This document shows positions 1 through 9,745 of a stretch of 36,010 nucleotides of DNA, piece by piece. Source of the DNA: Saksenaea vasiformis B4078 (Eukaryota > Mucoromycota > Mucoromycetes > Mucorales > Saksenaeaceae); NCBI GenBank assembly GCA_000697055.1, contig JNDT01001417.1:1-36010 (forward strand). The letters are read 5' to 3'. The position numbers and the translations under genes are program-made. How positions within the stretch are numbered: the stretch's first letter is position 1; every line of letters begins with the position of its first letter. The notes beneath the pieces are model-generated. The model did not search any database, had not been told where the DNA came from, and worked only from the letters and a program-made list of their open reading frames with translations.

Positions 1-282
1 TTTTTATTGTTTTTTCTTTTCATCTCACTGTCCGACTGTGGCAAGAGATCTCAGAGAAGATGATATGAACTAAGAGCTCTTGTAACGAAACGATGTGTTG
101 AAGGAGAACCAGCAATTAATTTGCGGATCATACCGTAAACTAAAAAAAAATTCTATTCCAAGCAGAAACTGTAAGGTATACCATAGAAGAAATAGTGAAC
201 AGGTATATAATAATAAAATCCGCTGCAAGGCGATATATAGCAATGAATATGTCAGCAACAGATGACTTTGCATACAGGACAG

Positions 283-786
283 ACTGAAAAAGGATACGTA
301 ACAGAAGAAACATCGAAGGAACATATAGATCCTGTAACTGCGCGGATACCTGAAGCCAAGATACACTGCCGGGATGTGCAGTCGGATGCGAATGAAGGGC
401 CAAGCGCTTTTACCTTCGCTTCGCTACGGTAAGCACTTGGCCCTTCATTCGCATCCGACTGCACATCCCTTTCGCCTTGTTATTATTCATAAAAAAATAT
501 GATTATGTCGATTACGAAGAAGTGGTCAAGCCTAAAAACGAATAGGTTGATTTGCCAATAAATTGTTATTGGTATTCGCTGCGTCCTACAGCCTTGGTTC
601 CTGCATCAGAGGACTTAGAAACAAAACGAAAGTAATTATGGAGAAAGGCGCGAAAACGCTATGACGATAATCGAAGAGGCGGCTGTGTGGGTAAGAAAGA
701 TCAAGGCCCTACGGAAATGATCGAAAAACGGACATCAATATGAGAACCACTGTGAGAAGGCGCCCCGTTAGGAAACAGCACTGAGA
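283..786. repeat. Left-end repeat, copy 1 (contains the hairpin)
   Basis: Three blocks recur in the same order in copy 2. They are an ACTGAAA-x-GGATACGT block (near 286), a 35-bp core at 407-441 that matches 1229-1263 with one mismatch, and a block ending in GAAACAGCACTGA (near 773). The last matches GAAAACAGCATTGA near 1487. Offsets between blocks run from about 822 down to 714, so the copies differ by indels. No transposase or reverse transcriptase was recognised. Confidence 0.6.
371..469. repeat. Near-perfect 99-nt palindrome (hairpin)
   Basis: Positions 371-404 are an exact reverse complement of 436-469 (34 bp per arm). A weaker stem continues inward, with TACC paired to GGTA around a short C/G/T-rich loop near 415-427. 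The RNA of either strand would fold into one long stem. It lies inside the first copy of the left-end repeat; the homologous stretch of the second copy (about 1205-1290) keeps the loop but has lost most of the pairing. Confidence 0.9.
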
Positions 787-1107
787 TTGGCACTTCATCT
801 CAATAAACACGTTCCGATACGTATCAGCCATGATATAGCCTGCATTCGATTCTGCTCGAAGTCCTTTGGATTTTTGTTGCTGTCGTGTGCAGAATTTTTA
901 CGATAATCAGAAGAACAATGATTAAAAAAAAAAGATGGTGGTTAGGAGAATGACCGGCAAAAAGTCTTTGGATGCAAAAACTTTGGAAATTGCAGCAAGA
1001 ATACTGGAACGGTAATCCATTGTAGGATGATACAGAATAAAGAAAATACAGCAATCGAAGGCATGGAAAAAGGCCACATCACAAAAGGACATTCCCAACC
1101 GGGACAC

Positions 1108-1501
1108 ACTGAAAGGGATACGTGGCAAGATGAAGTATGGAAAGAAGATACATTGTGTAATTGTGAAGATATGATGGAAGCAAGATACACTGGGCCGATG
1201 TACATGCAGATGTTCATCACAGGAAGCCCTTTTACCTTCGCTTCGCTACGGTGAGCACTTGGCTTTCCATTCATCTCTGATTGCACAGCGTTTTCGTCGA
1301 CTAATACTCCTTAGAAAGAATATACGGATACATGACAGTGATGAATAGAAATTCAACATAGAGATGTGCACATATGGTAAGAACTTGAGGACGTGGCTGT
1401 GAGCGAAGAATGATGAAGATGCTATGGGAGTAGCTGAAGAAGAAGTGACATCGGTATAAGCAGCACTGCGAGAAGACTCATCGCGAGAAAACAGCATTGA
1501 T
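1108..1501. repeat. Left-end repeat, copy 2 (diverged)
   Basis: This is the direct-orientation partner of the copy at 283-786. It shares the ACTGAAAGGGATACGT block, the 35-bp core at 1229-1263, a GTGGCTGTG block near 1391 and the AACAGCATTGA end. The palindromic arms have decayed here, so it would not form the long perfect stem of copy 1. Confidence 0.55.
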
Positions 1502-2375
1502 ATACTATTACAGCAAGTATATTATAATAAACGTAGGCAGTAATGGTTTACCCTCGATCCCGTCTGATATCATCTTCCCAATGGCAACAGTCGTAAGCAT
1601 TTTCCTCAGCAGAAGCTACTCTTGCCTGCTGCTAGGAAAAGCTATCTCCTTGAAGTATCAAAAGTTGTATACACTCAAAACATCCGCCATTGTTTTGGCA
1701 AGAAATATAATGAAAAAAAAAAGAAGAGTTACAGCAGAATGAAAGAAGAACAGTAGAAAGTAACCGAAAAAAAGGAATCACCGTTGATAAATCAGAAGAG
1801 AAGAAAAGCTCGGTAAAACGTTTTTGCGCGCAAAAGTTTTTCGAAAATACAGTATACATATAGAGTAGAATTGTCACCGTACCATGCTGCATGCAAACAC
1901 ACTCCGCGCTCATTTTTCACACGTATTTAGCAGCTGATAGCGCTTGCTATCGCATGCTTTTGCGTATGTACATAGTTAGATATATTACGAATATCGCCTT
2001 GTAATGAATCCCACATTTCTCGAATAGTAGGAGCGTTTTCGTGACGACACTAGTTGTTATCTTTCTCGTCTACGTCAACAGCGTTAAAAGCCAAGCCAAC
2101 AGAAAAGACCAGTGTCCTCCTTTGTGGGCGAGCGCTCTGCGGAAAAGTTCGTGAGTGGCAATGCTCTGCCCTTGTGATTAGACAAAAATGCGGCTGTAGA
2201 TTCTTAGATTCCATGGTAGACAGCATGTATGCACAGACATTATTGTTTTTCCATTTTAATTGAATTTACGCTGCCCCTTACATCAAACGGCATGTCGAAA
2301 GTATGGCATTTTAAATTTTTTATTTTTCCTTGCAATTTTGAACCCAAACCTAAAAAGACATAGCTAACTACAATG

Positions 2376-4507
2376 CTAGAGGATACTATGATCACTACTG
2401 CTTCCACTATTCCGTTCATCATCATCTTGCTTCCCCCGTCGTTGCCTTCGTTCTTTTCGTCGACCGCTCTCTGTTCTCCGTAGTTCCTCGTCAGCAAAGA
2501 ACTGGGTAGGTTCATCGGAAAAAATGACAGCCTTTTGATTTCTTACGCTGGAGGAAGAACCTGAGCTGCTACTACTTCTACTCCTCGTATTGCCACTGCC
2601 GGAGCAAATAGTCGAACCGCCGTCGGCAGAGGTGGCTGATCCGTTTGATAGCCATGAATGTCGGATATCTTTGATTTCATCTGGTAAAACGCCTCCAACG
2701 CCAAAGCTGATGGATGAAGAGGACGAACGTATCCTCTGATTATGAGCGTTGACGGTGGCGGATGAAGGGGTATCTGTGGGTGATTGAGCCAAAAGCGAAT
2801 GTCGCTTTGCACGGTATTCGGAAGGTCGCATGGGCTGCTGTTGCTGCGGTTGTTGTTGTGGCGGTGGAGGCGACTGTTGCTGTTGCTGTTGATGATGCTC
2901 CTTGCTCTGTTTCGATGGGAGAGATTTTGTGCGGCGCAGGTTGCGTCGTTCTTCGTAGCGTCGACTGTGTGATAGAAGATCCATTGTTGATGAACCCGAG
3001 GCAAGTACGGGAGGAGGAGGAATCGTCACGCTCTCAAGGGTATCCAGACGCAGATAGTCGTATTGACTTGAAACACGCGTGTTCTTATAAACGGTACAAA
3101 GAACAAGTAAATAACATGCTGACAGAAAAGTCACTGCCATGTTCATATTGATATAGGTTGTCGGATCGTCAATGTAGTACCGCACATGCCGTAGCCAACC
3201 AACATTTGTACCCATAAACAGGACGCCACAGGCCATGGCCATCAAGGATGATAAAAGGCCAGAAACCATGGTGATCGAGGCGAAGAGCGACTTATGCTTG
3301 CATGGTGGGGTTGCTTGTCCAGTAAGTTGCCGGTAGGCCGATTGATGGTGGAAGTGATGATGATCCCCTATTCGTTGCATTTCCCCTTCCTCCTCCTCCT
3401 CCTCCTCCTCCTCTTCTTCGTCTTGCTCTTCGTCACGACTTCCGGTTCGATAGCAAACGAGACGTGGTATATTTTCGGTTGGTGATTTACGGAAAATGAT
3501 CTGGATCACACGAGCGATGGCACCAATGATCATCATATAGCCCAATACACTATGCACTTGGGAAACATAGGGATCATCATGTGTGCGACCAGCAATAATG
3601 GCTGACAAGGAGGGTTTTCTGTTAGAAGCTTCCGTTTCCTACTATTCCGGCTTACCTCGGCCCGTTAAGCAGATAATAAATGCATTGACGATGTTTCGTT
3701 CTCTCATCATAGGCATCCATGTCTGCATGCTGATCGAAATGGAAAACGCTCCACCTGTAAACCATAGAAGTCCCAGATTTAATGCACGCCAATCAGATCC
3801 CAAGATAGGTATATCTGACACAAAAGAATTTAGCTTTCTTGCGCATTGAACTTCTTTTTTTGTTTTTTTCCTTTTTCATTACCCGACATCAACAAACTCA
3901 CCAGGCCCCAGAATGTCAATATTAAACCTTCGTAGTATTCTGGAGTGGAAGTCTTTGGTAATTTTAATATTCCCAGAAGGTGCGTGATCATCAATGTGCC
4001 AAAGATGAGAAAACCGCTTCCCATAATGATCGGAAGAAGTGTTTGGATATAACCGTCAAAACTTTCGGAGAACGATAGAACGGCCAGGACCAAATAACTG
4101 TAAGCCACGAGCAGGCCAAACCACGCCAGTAGGAGATGCAGTTTTGACGGGATATACGTGAACCATTTTGGAAATGGTAATCGTTTCGCTACATCGGTCT
4201 TGGAAAGGCCTAATAACGCTTGGGCAAGGACCAGTAGTAATAACAGATGGCCTGTGATAAGTAGTAAGACGTTTGGCTTCGAGGCATCGCGTGGTGTCAT
4301 CCACCCGGTAGTGAATGCTACCATGGCAAAGGCTAGACCTGTTGCCAGGGTAACGTAGTGAGATGTTCGACGTCGACGTACGCCCTGAATTAGCGCAAAG
4401 GGATAGCAGCCGAGGAAGGCAATAGCCATGGAGGTTACGTGAATGATGACGGTCGTTTGTCGAAATGGGGCATGGACAGAAAAAGGTTGTGCGGACAAAG
4501 AGTCCAT
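2376..4507 (-). CDS. YTP1: Ytp1/DUF2427-family multi-pass membrane protein
   Basis: Three exons on the minus strand: 4507-3883, 3814-3656 and 3601-2376, with introns of 68 and 54 bp, giving 669 aa. The N-terminal half is a run of hydrophobic helices, with histidines inside or at the edge of several (H23, H87, H124, H176), as in the DUF2427/cytochrome b561-like part of Ytp1 proteins. The next helices, spanning exons 2-3, form the Ytp1 C-terminal domain, including an HSVLGYMMIIGAIARVIQI stretch. A glutamate run (about residues 323-333, encoded by a TCC/GGA repeat near 3387-3420) interrupts the membrane domain. After it comes a long basic, Ser/Gln-rich tail with a polyglutamine tract near residues 500-517. 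The donor at 3882 was chosen because it keeps phase into SDIPILGSDW; the GTGAGT just upstream would hit a stop. The function of the family is unsettled. It lies 211 bp downstream of the Rieske gene on the same strand. Confidence 0.9.
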
Positions 4508-4718
4508 GATAGGAAGGAGATTTGAGAGGGGTTTTTTGTGAGTTTACAGCATCCGCTGGGAAGAAAATATACCAAAAAAAAATCACAGCACCATTTTCTT
4601 CCACATGAGGAAAGTTGGGAAATTAAAAACAACAAAATGGCATCGATCCATGTGTATAGTATTAAAGTACTTCTTTTTCTTTTTTTCTCTATTTTTCTTC
4701 TCTTGTTTATCGTTTGTT

Positions 4719-5717
4719 TTAACCAATGATGAGCTTATCCTCCTGGAAAGAATATTCTATGTTTCGTGTTTTCTCATTGTTAGTATCAAATTTGTCCATT
4801 GAACAACAATAAAATTTTCAACATACCAGGAATTTCGAGATTGAGGGGTGCAGGTCCCTTTCGGATGCGGCCCGAAATGTCATAGTGGGAACCGTGGCAT
4901 GGACAGTACCATCCACCGTAGTCACCGGCCTCACCAATAGGCACACAACCCCTAATCCACAATGACAGAAAAGAAAAAGTAAGCAACAGGATAGTAATTA
5001 AAAAAATACATCCACTTACAAGTGAGTGCAGACACCCAACATAACAAGCCATTCGGGCTTCTTCGCACGTTCAGCGTCCTGTTGAGGATCACGAAGTTCC
5101 TGAAGGTTCACGTTGTTGGCCTCGGCGATTTCATCGGCAGTACGGTGACGGATGAAAACAGGCTTGCCTCTCCACTTGATGGTGACGTTCTTTCCCTCAG
5201 GAATGGAAGCAAGATCAACTTCGGCCTTGGCCAAAGCCAACACATCAGCGGAAGCTGACATGTTTGCCAAAAAGTCGCTCACAGTGGCCTGAGCACCAGC
5301 AGCACTGATCAAACCAGTGGTACCAACCATCATATAGGCGAATGCACGGCTCGTCTCACCGCCAGTGTTGTTCTTTTTGTACTTTGAAAAGTCAGGCACG
5401 GAGGTCGTATGGTTCAAGCGCTTCTGGAAGCTGTTGATAGGCGTCACTAATTTTTGTAAGTCGTATATAAAGTTTCTAGTTGCTCTTGGTAAATTTTGCT
5501 TACCATTGACCGAGGATCGGCTGACCAAACCACCAGCCGAGCGTTGGGTGGTGGAAGCACCAAACAAAGAGGGCGTCGACGAAGTGTGGTGATGTTCATC
5601 CTCAGAAGAGCTGGAAGAGACATGGAACACCTGTCTCAAAGCGGTACCAGATGCAGGCACATTTGTATAAGAACGGTTGACGAGAGAACGCGCAAATGTA
5701 CGCGACAAGGAAGCCAT
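4719..5717 (-). CDS. RIP1: Rieske iron-sulfur subunit of mitochondrial complex III
   Basis: Four exons: 5717-5504, 5446-5020, 4951-4827 and 4756-4719, with introns of 57, 68 and 70 bp, giving 267 aa. This is the 2Fe-2S subunit that passes electrons from ubiquinol to cytochrome c1 in the inner mitochondrial membrane. The N-terminus is rich in Arg and Ser with few acidic residues, as in a mitochondrial presequence. A single transmembrane helix follows (about residues 100-125, starting near [17 protein letters not shown]), then the soluble Rieske head. Box I is C211-T-H213-L-G-C216 and box II is C230-P-C232-H233-G-S-H. C211, H213, C230 and H233 fit the cluster ligands, and C216/C232 the structural disulfide. 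The last exon encodes only [11 protein letters not shown] and was found from the conserved Rieske C-terminus. An intron cuts box I at Leu214. Reading through the last donor would instead give a short wrong tail. Confidence 0.97.
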
Positions 5718-5822
5718 TGAGCGAGAGAGGGGGGTTAAGTAAGGGAAGACAAAAAGAAACGAGCACCCCCAAGCGTTTTTTTTTTGTTTGGACGTCATCC
5801 GACACTCAACTCGACGTTTCTC

Positions 5823-5827
5823 ATTGG
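5823..5827 (-). promoter_or_regulatory. CCAAT box upstream of the Rieske gene
   Basis: ATTGG on the plus strand reads CCAAT on the minus strand, about 105 bp upstream of the Rieske ATG. In yeasts and moulds the Hap/CBF complex binds CCAAT boxes upstream of many respiratory genes. Use of this copy is inference from position and motif only. Confidence 0.35.
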
Positions 5828-6067
5828 CTCAAATCTAACGGAACTCTTTCGTTACACCAGGATCCTGGAGCATTGCTTGTCTGAACACATCATCTTCAAG
5901 AAAGAAAAACCCCACTTTTTGCACCTTTATCCGATCAAATAGAAATTGATAAAGTGAAAACAAAGCGGAGGCAATGAGCAGAGAAAATTTCTTGGGAAAA
6001 TATTATACTAGCCGTCCCCTCGAAGTTCATTATAGAAAGTAGAAGCATCCTATATTACATATCTATC

Positions 6068-7832
6068 TCAGATTTCCAATCGACCACCACGTCTGCGCTT
6101 ATACTGCTCCCATAAGGTGTAACCGGTTCCCATAAGGCCAGCTAATAAAGCAAGATATCCAAAGGTGTCGCCAATATAGCTGTACAATGTGCCTCGGCGC
6201 GTTTGCAATGGCAGCTGGAAGATGCGCGTTTCATCCGACAACGTCGGGATTTTTTGTGTAAAAATGCCGTTAGCTGTTGGTTCAAAAACGCCAGAAAGAC
6301 CTTGCGACACACAGCGGAACATAGTGAAGCCATTTTCGACGGCACGGAGGGCGTTACCCTGCGCGTGATACGTTCCTATAGGACCTTTTTTTTTTTATAT
6401 CAGAGACAGTCAACAAGTAATAATTCATTCTTCTTACCCCACGTTTGAGAAGCTTGTAGCATCAAATCAACACTATTGCGACCGGCTTGCCAAATAAATT
6501 GAGCGAAGTTGTAATCAAAACAAATAGCAAGACCGATTCTGCCGAACTCTTTCGTATCTACGTGAGGAACCACTGGTTTTCCTGGTATTTGAGGTTCCTA
6601 CATAGAAACGTCAGGGAACAGAAAAGAAAATGATAGATCATACCACAAATGGTACAGGGTGAGCCTTGTTGTAATTGATCAACAGTTTGCCCTCAGGAGA
6701 AATAAGTATGAGTTTGTTTTCTTCTGGAGGCATTGGGGTTGTTCCGTAACCAGCAGCTAGATACACCTGGTGCGTGGCAGAAAAATTCTTGGCTTGTTCA
6801 AGGAAAATAGCTTCATCCTCCTTGTCCTTCGTAAGCACAGTGAGCTCAGACCACAAGACCAGTTTTGCACCCTTGTTTGCTAGCTCAGCTGATCTTTCCA
6901 GCCAGTATTCGTAAGGTCGCTCAGGTCCATTACCTGGAGTCCATCCAGCCAAGCAACCGACAGAAACAGAAGGCGGTACATACTCGGCATAAGGCTTCTG
7001 GTAGAAAGAACCCTTATGAAGGTTCACCTGCGCTCCACCATAAACGTAGACCAGTCCCAACAACAAAATGTAAAGCACAAATGGGTGCTTCGCCAGAGGG
7101 TAGTACTTTTTGAAACAGGATCCGGCAACCGGACGGGCGTCACATTCATTGGTGTCCTCACTTTCAGTCGTCTCCGATAGCGCGGAGACTCTAGTAAATA
7201 GAGTTGGTAGTTCCAAAGCTGTTGTAGCAAACAAGGCAACTAGGAAATCGATACTAGGTCGTCCAAGTAGAGAGGCTATTTGGATAAAATCAGACCAGCC
7301 CATGAATGCGCTCGAATAAGTCACGAAGTCGCCTAGCCAGAACCCTACAATCAACCAAATACCCGTCCATAGACATGGAAATACAAGGACGCGGCGGTAT
7401 ATGCATTGCGACTGTACGGCCAAATAGTCAGCTATCAAAGGAACAACACATAGCAGACTAACGGCGGCAGAAACAACTAGACATGGAACATTAAGAGGAT
7501 TCTACATTAGCTTCCGGTCATTTACCAGCTATAAAGGAGGGATTCTGAATGCGAGGCAGATTAGGATCGAGGTCAAACGCGCCGAAATAACTGGTTGTCA
7601 GAGCAATGGCGTTAACGACATAGAATACGCCGATATTTTTCCATTGTTGACGTGTATATATCAAGGTTGTTGGTATGAGCAACCAAACACAAAGTGGGAT
7701 AGCCTGGTAGCCTGACCCAAAGAAGCTGCCAATAGTTTGTCAGCTTCCTATATAAACAATCTGTCAAGTTTCTTACGATAAAATAAACAGAGCTGCAATA
7801 TATGCCCCGTGAGTCAAGATTGCTTCCTTCAT
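6068..7832 (-). CDS. Lnt-like membrane carbon-nitrogen hydrolase (apolipoprotein N-acyltransferase-like)
   Basis: Five exons: 7832-7777, 7725-7526, 7476-6644, 6597-6438 and 6375-6068, with introns of 51, 49, 46 and 62 bp, giving 518 aa, the usual size of Lnt proteins. Several N-terminal hydrophobic helices are followed by a nitrilase-fold domain and a closing transmembrane helix near residues 485-505 with a basic tail (KRRRGGRLEI). The triad expected for the superfamily is present: E296 in LVLWSELT, K356 in YNKAHPVPF and C389 in IGLAICFDYNF. K356 with its HPVPF context closely resembles bacterial Lnt. In bacteria Lnt adds the third acyl chain to lipoproteins; fungi lack those, so the fungal substrate is unknown here. 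The start is uncertain: ATG 7832 is the first usable one, but the open frame extends upstream to about 7979 without an ATG, so a further 5' exon is possible. Intron 2 (7477-7525) was chosen over a 24-nt alternative because it keeps phase. Confidence 0.88.
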
Positions 7833-8778
7833 AGAGAACCGAGAAAGAAGGGACCGTTGAACGAAGTCGTTATTATGCGAAATCGGAGTCAGTTCTCCCG
7901 TGTCCGACGCAGCGGCACCTTTACCCTTCCTTGCCCATGAAATCAGCGCTCCGCTTAAGTTGAAACACAAAGTTCGCAATCACATTGAAAAAGAATCAGT
8001 CAAGAGCTAGAGTTGCGCTTCTTAAACGTTAGGAGCTCCAAAGTATCGAAATTCAACACAAAGAGATTTGACCCAAGTCTCAATTAGCATGTGAATTAGT
8101 TCTATTGTTTTTGCTGTAAGATTCTCCGTGATGAATTGTTACTCAGTCCTACCCAATTAGGTTTTTTTGTTTAGTCAATTTTTTGCCCATCTCAATGAAA
8201 AATTTTAATAATCCATTTCATTTTAGGTTCAAGAACGAGCCTGTGAGACATAGATAAATCAGATGTTGTAGAAATATAAAGCATGAGAAGGGAACAATTG
8301 GGCCCTGCACAAAGGATATATATTGCTACTTGAGCATAACTACGGTGAACGAGAGGCATAATGCTCCGAGGAGACCACGTCAATTACCTTCTTGTTGGAG
8401 TTCCAATTACGAAGTAAGGAAAAAAAGATAAACGTCTTATGTCAACAGGAATTTGTGTTATCTATTCTTCAATAAAGCTTGTTGTTGAGCTCTTCAAATC
8501 TCTCATATGGGATGAAGTCCAGTTTTTGTGATTACAGTTCTGTCATTTCTCAAACCCGAACATAAAATTGCTTGCAATTAGTTCATCTACAACCTTGTTG
8601 AATAAGCAATAGGGGGAGGGGGGCTGGTGGTACATACCATCAGGCCAAGTAAAAAATTTATCTTCGAATGGAACATCATGGGGAGATTGGCTCGGCGTCT
8701 CAGGTCGGTTTTAGCTGTAGCAGTTAGCATATCAACGGGATGCACATGTAGAAATTTGTCCGTCCTCATTGCTGTAAT

Positions 8779-8808
8779 GATGTAACCCCCTAGATGTAAC
8801 CCCCTAGA
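8779..8808. repeat. 14-bp tandem duplication
   Basis: GATGTAACCCCCTA occurs twice head to tail with no spacer. It is isolated and has no other copy nearby. Confidence 0.85.
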
Positions 8809-9067
8809 GTTATAAGCATCCAAGGTATGTAGAAATCTAGTCGTCCAGCCAGTGCTTATCGATGCATACCGTGGCAGACATCGCACTCATAATGCGGCTG
8901 ATTTATTATTATTCGACATCATGCTGCGTTCACTGGGTAAGTATATTGTGCTAGATGCAATACACTAAGTTTTACCTTGTCTGGTTCCCGCCGCCCCTTC
9001 TTCTCTTTTTCAACCGTGATAATTTGTTATATTTGACAAGATGGTTGTGGCTTCCAGACTCGGGCGA

Positions 9068-9745
9068 AGTCTTTTTAAGCGCAGTTTGTACGTTAACTTC
9101 CCGTCAAAGGACGATTGCCATGTTAAGAAGCCAGTCCTATCAAAAAGTTTAGCCCGAGAGATCGCTACAAAAGGAATGGTATATTAAGGCACATTCGAAT
9201 AAATAAACAGTACACGGTCATATTCAAATGGAGAAGCGGTTCGTTCAGGCGTACTTGATTGCAAGGAACACTATGCTCAGTGCGATTCGAATAAAGAGGA
9301 TCCACCGTGTTTAGTCCTGTTCGAATAAAGAAACGGTGCATTAAGCAGTATTTAAACAGTGGAACAGCGTGCTCAATCACGCCGTAATACGTTATGATCA
9401 AGCGCATTCGAATACCAATGAATGCGTTCAACTGAATTCAAATAACGATTGGAAAATGCAGTTGTATCACACTGGAAGATAAGATGGAAATGTGTCGTTA
9501 GTAATTTCCCGTACGTGTCAAAGAATCACGCGAATACTGTTACAAAACCGTTGCTTTCGGTTTTTTGTGCCTTCTCTGCGTAATACTCCCTTAATCATGT
9601 TACTTACCAAGCATATCAGGGTTCTTAGTCTAGCAAAAGCGATGCTTCCTCTGATCTCTCAGGCGAAGCTCTCTGGTCGAACCAGTTTCCCATTTGGCAA
9701 CTGTGCTTTATTGATGTTCAACGTACAAACTGCGCTTAAAAACAT
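9068..9745. repeat. Imperfect inverted repeat pair, about 600 bp apart
   Basis: A block near 9070-9095 is the reverse complement of 9717-9743, sharing AACGTACAAACTGCGCTTAA. Weaker similarity extends outward on one side, to about 9130 on the left and 9690 on the right. The arms could be ends of a small non-autonomous DNA element or opposed fragments of one repeat. No target-site duplication was identified. Confidence 0.55.
9190..9445. repeat. Degenerate TTCGAATA array
   Basis: The word TTCGAATA or TTCAAATA recurs near 9193, 9225, 9286, 9320, 9406 and 9436, at uneven spacing of about 30-85 bp. Similar A/G-rich flanks follow several copies. It looks like a decayed minisatellite or a cluster of repeat fragments. 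No coding function was seen. Confidence 0.5.

Larger units (their letters stand above)
1..2375. other. Gene-free region with two diverged repeat copies
   Basis: No reading frame here looks like a real protein; the frames present are short and low-complexity. The recognisable content is a repeat pair, about 283-786 and 1108-1501, described separately. The rest is AT-rich with A/T runs and is probably intergenic. It lies downstream of the minus-strand Ytp1-like gene, so it should hold that gene's 3' UTR near 2250-2375; no clear terminator signal was identified. Confidence 0.6.

Noticed and set aside
2543..3151. Overlapping frames of 120-150 codons on both strands
   Set aside because: They are shadows of the repeat-rich tail of the Ytp1-like gene.
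3883..3901. GTGAGT at 3901 as the donor of Ytp1 intron 1
   Set aside because: Joining it to the acceptor at 3815 gives a stop after a few codons; GTAATG at 3882 keeps the helix and frame.
8779..8808. TAACCCCC repeat as a telomeric remnant
   Set aside because: Only two 14-bp units; no longer array and no match to a fungal TTAGGG telomere.
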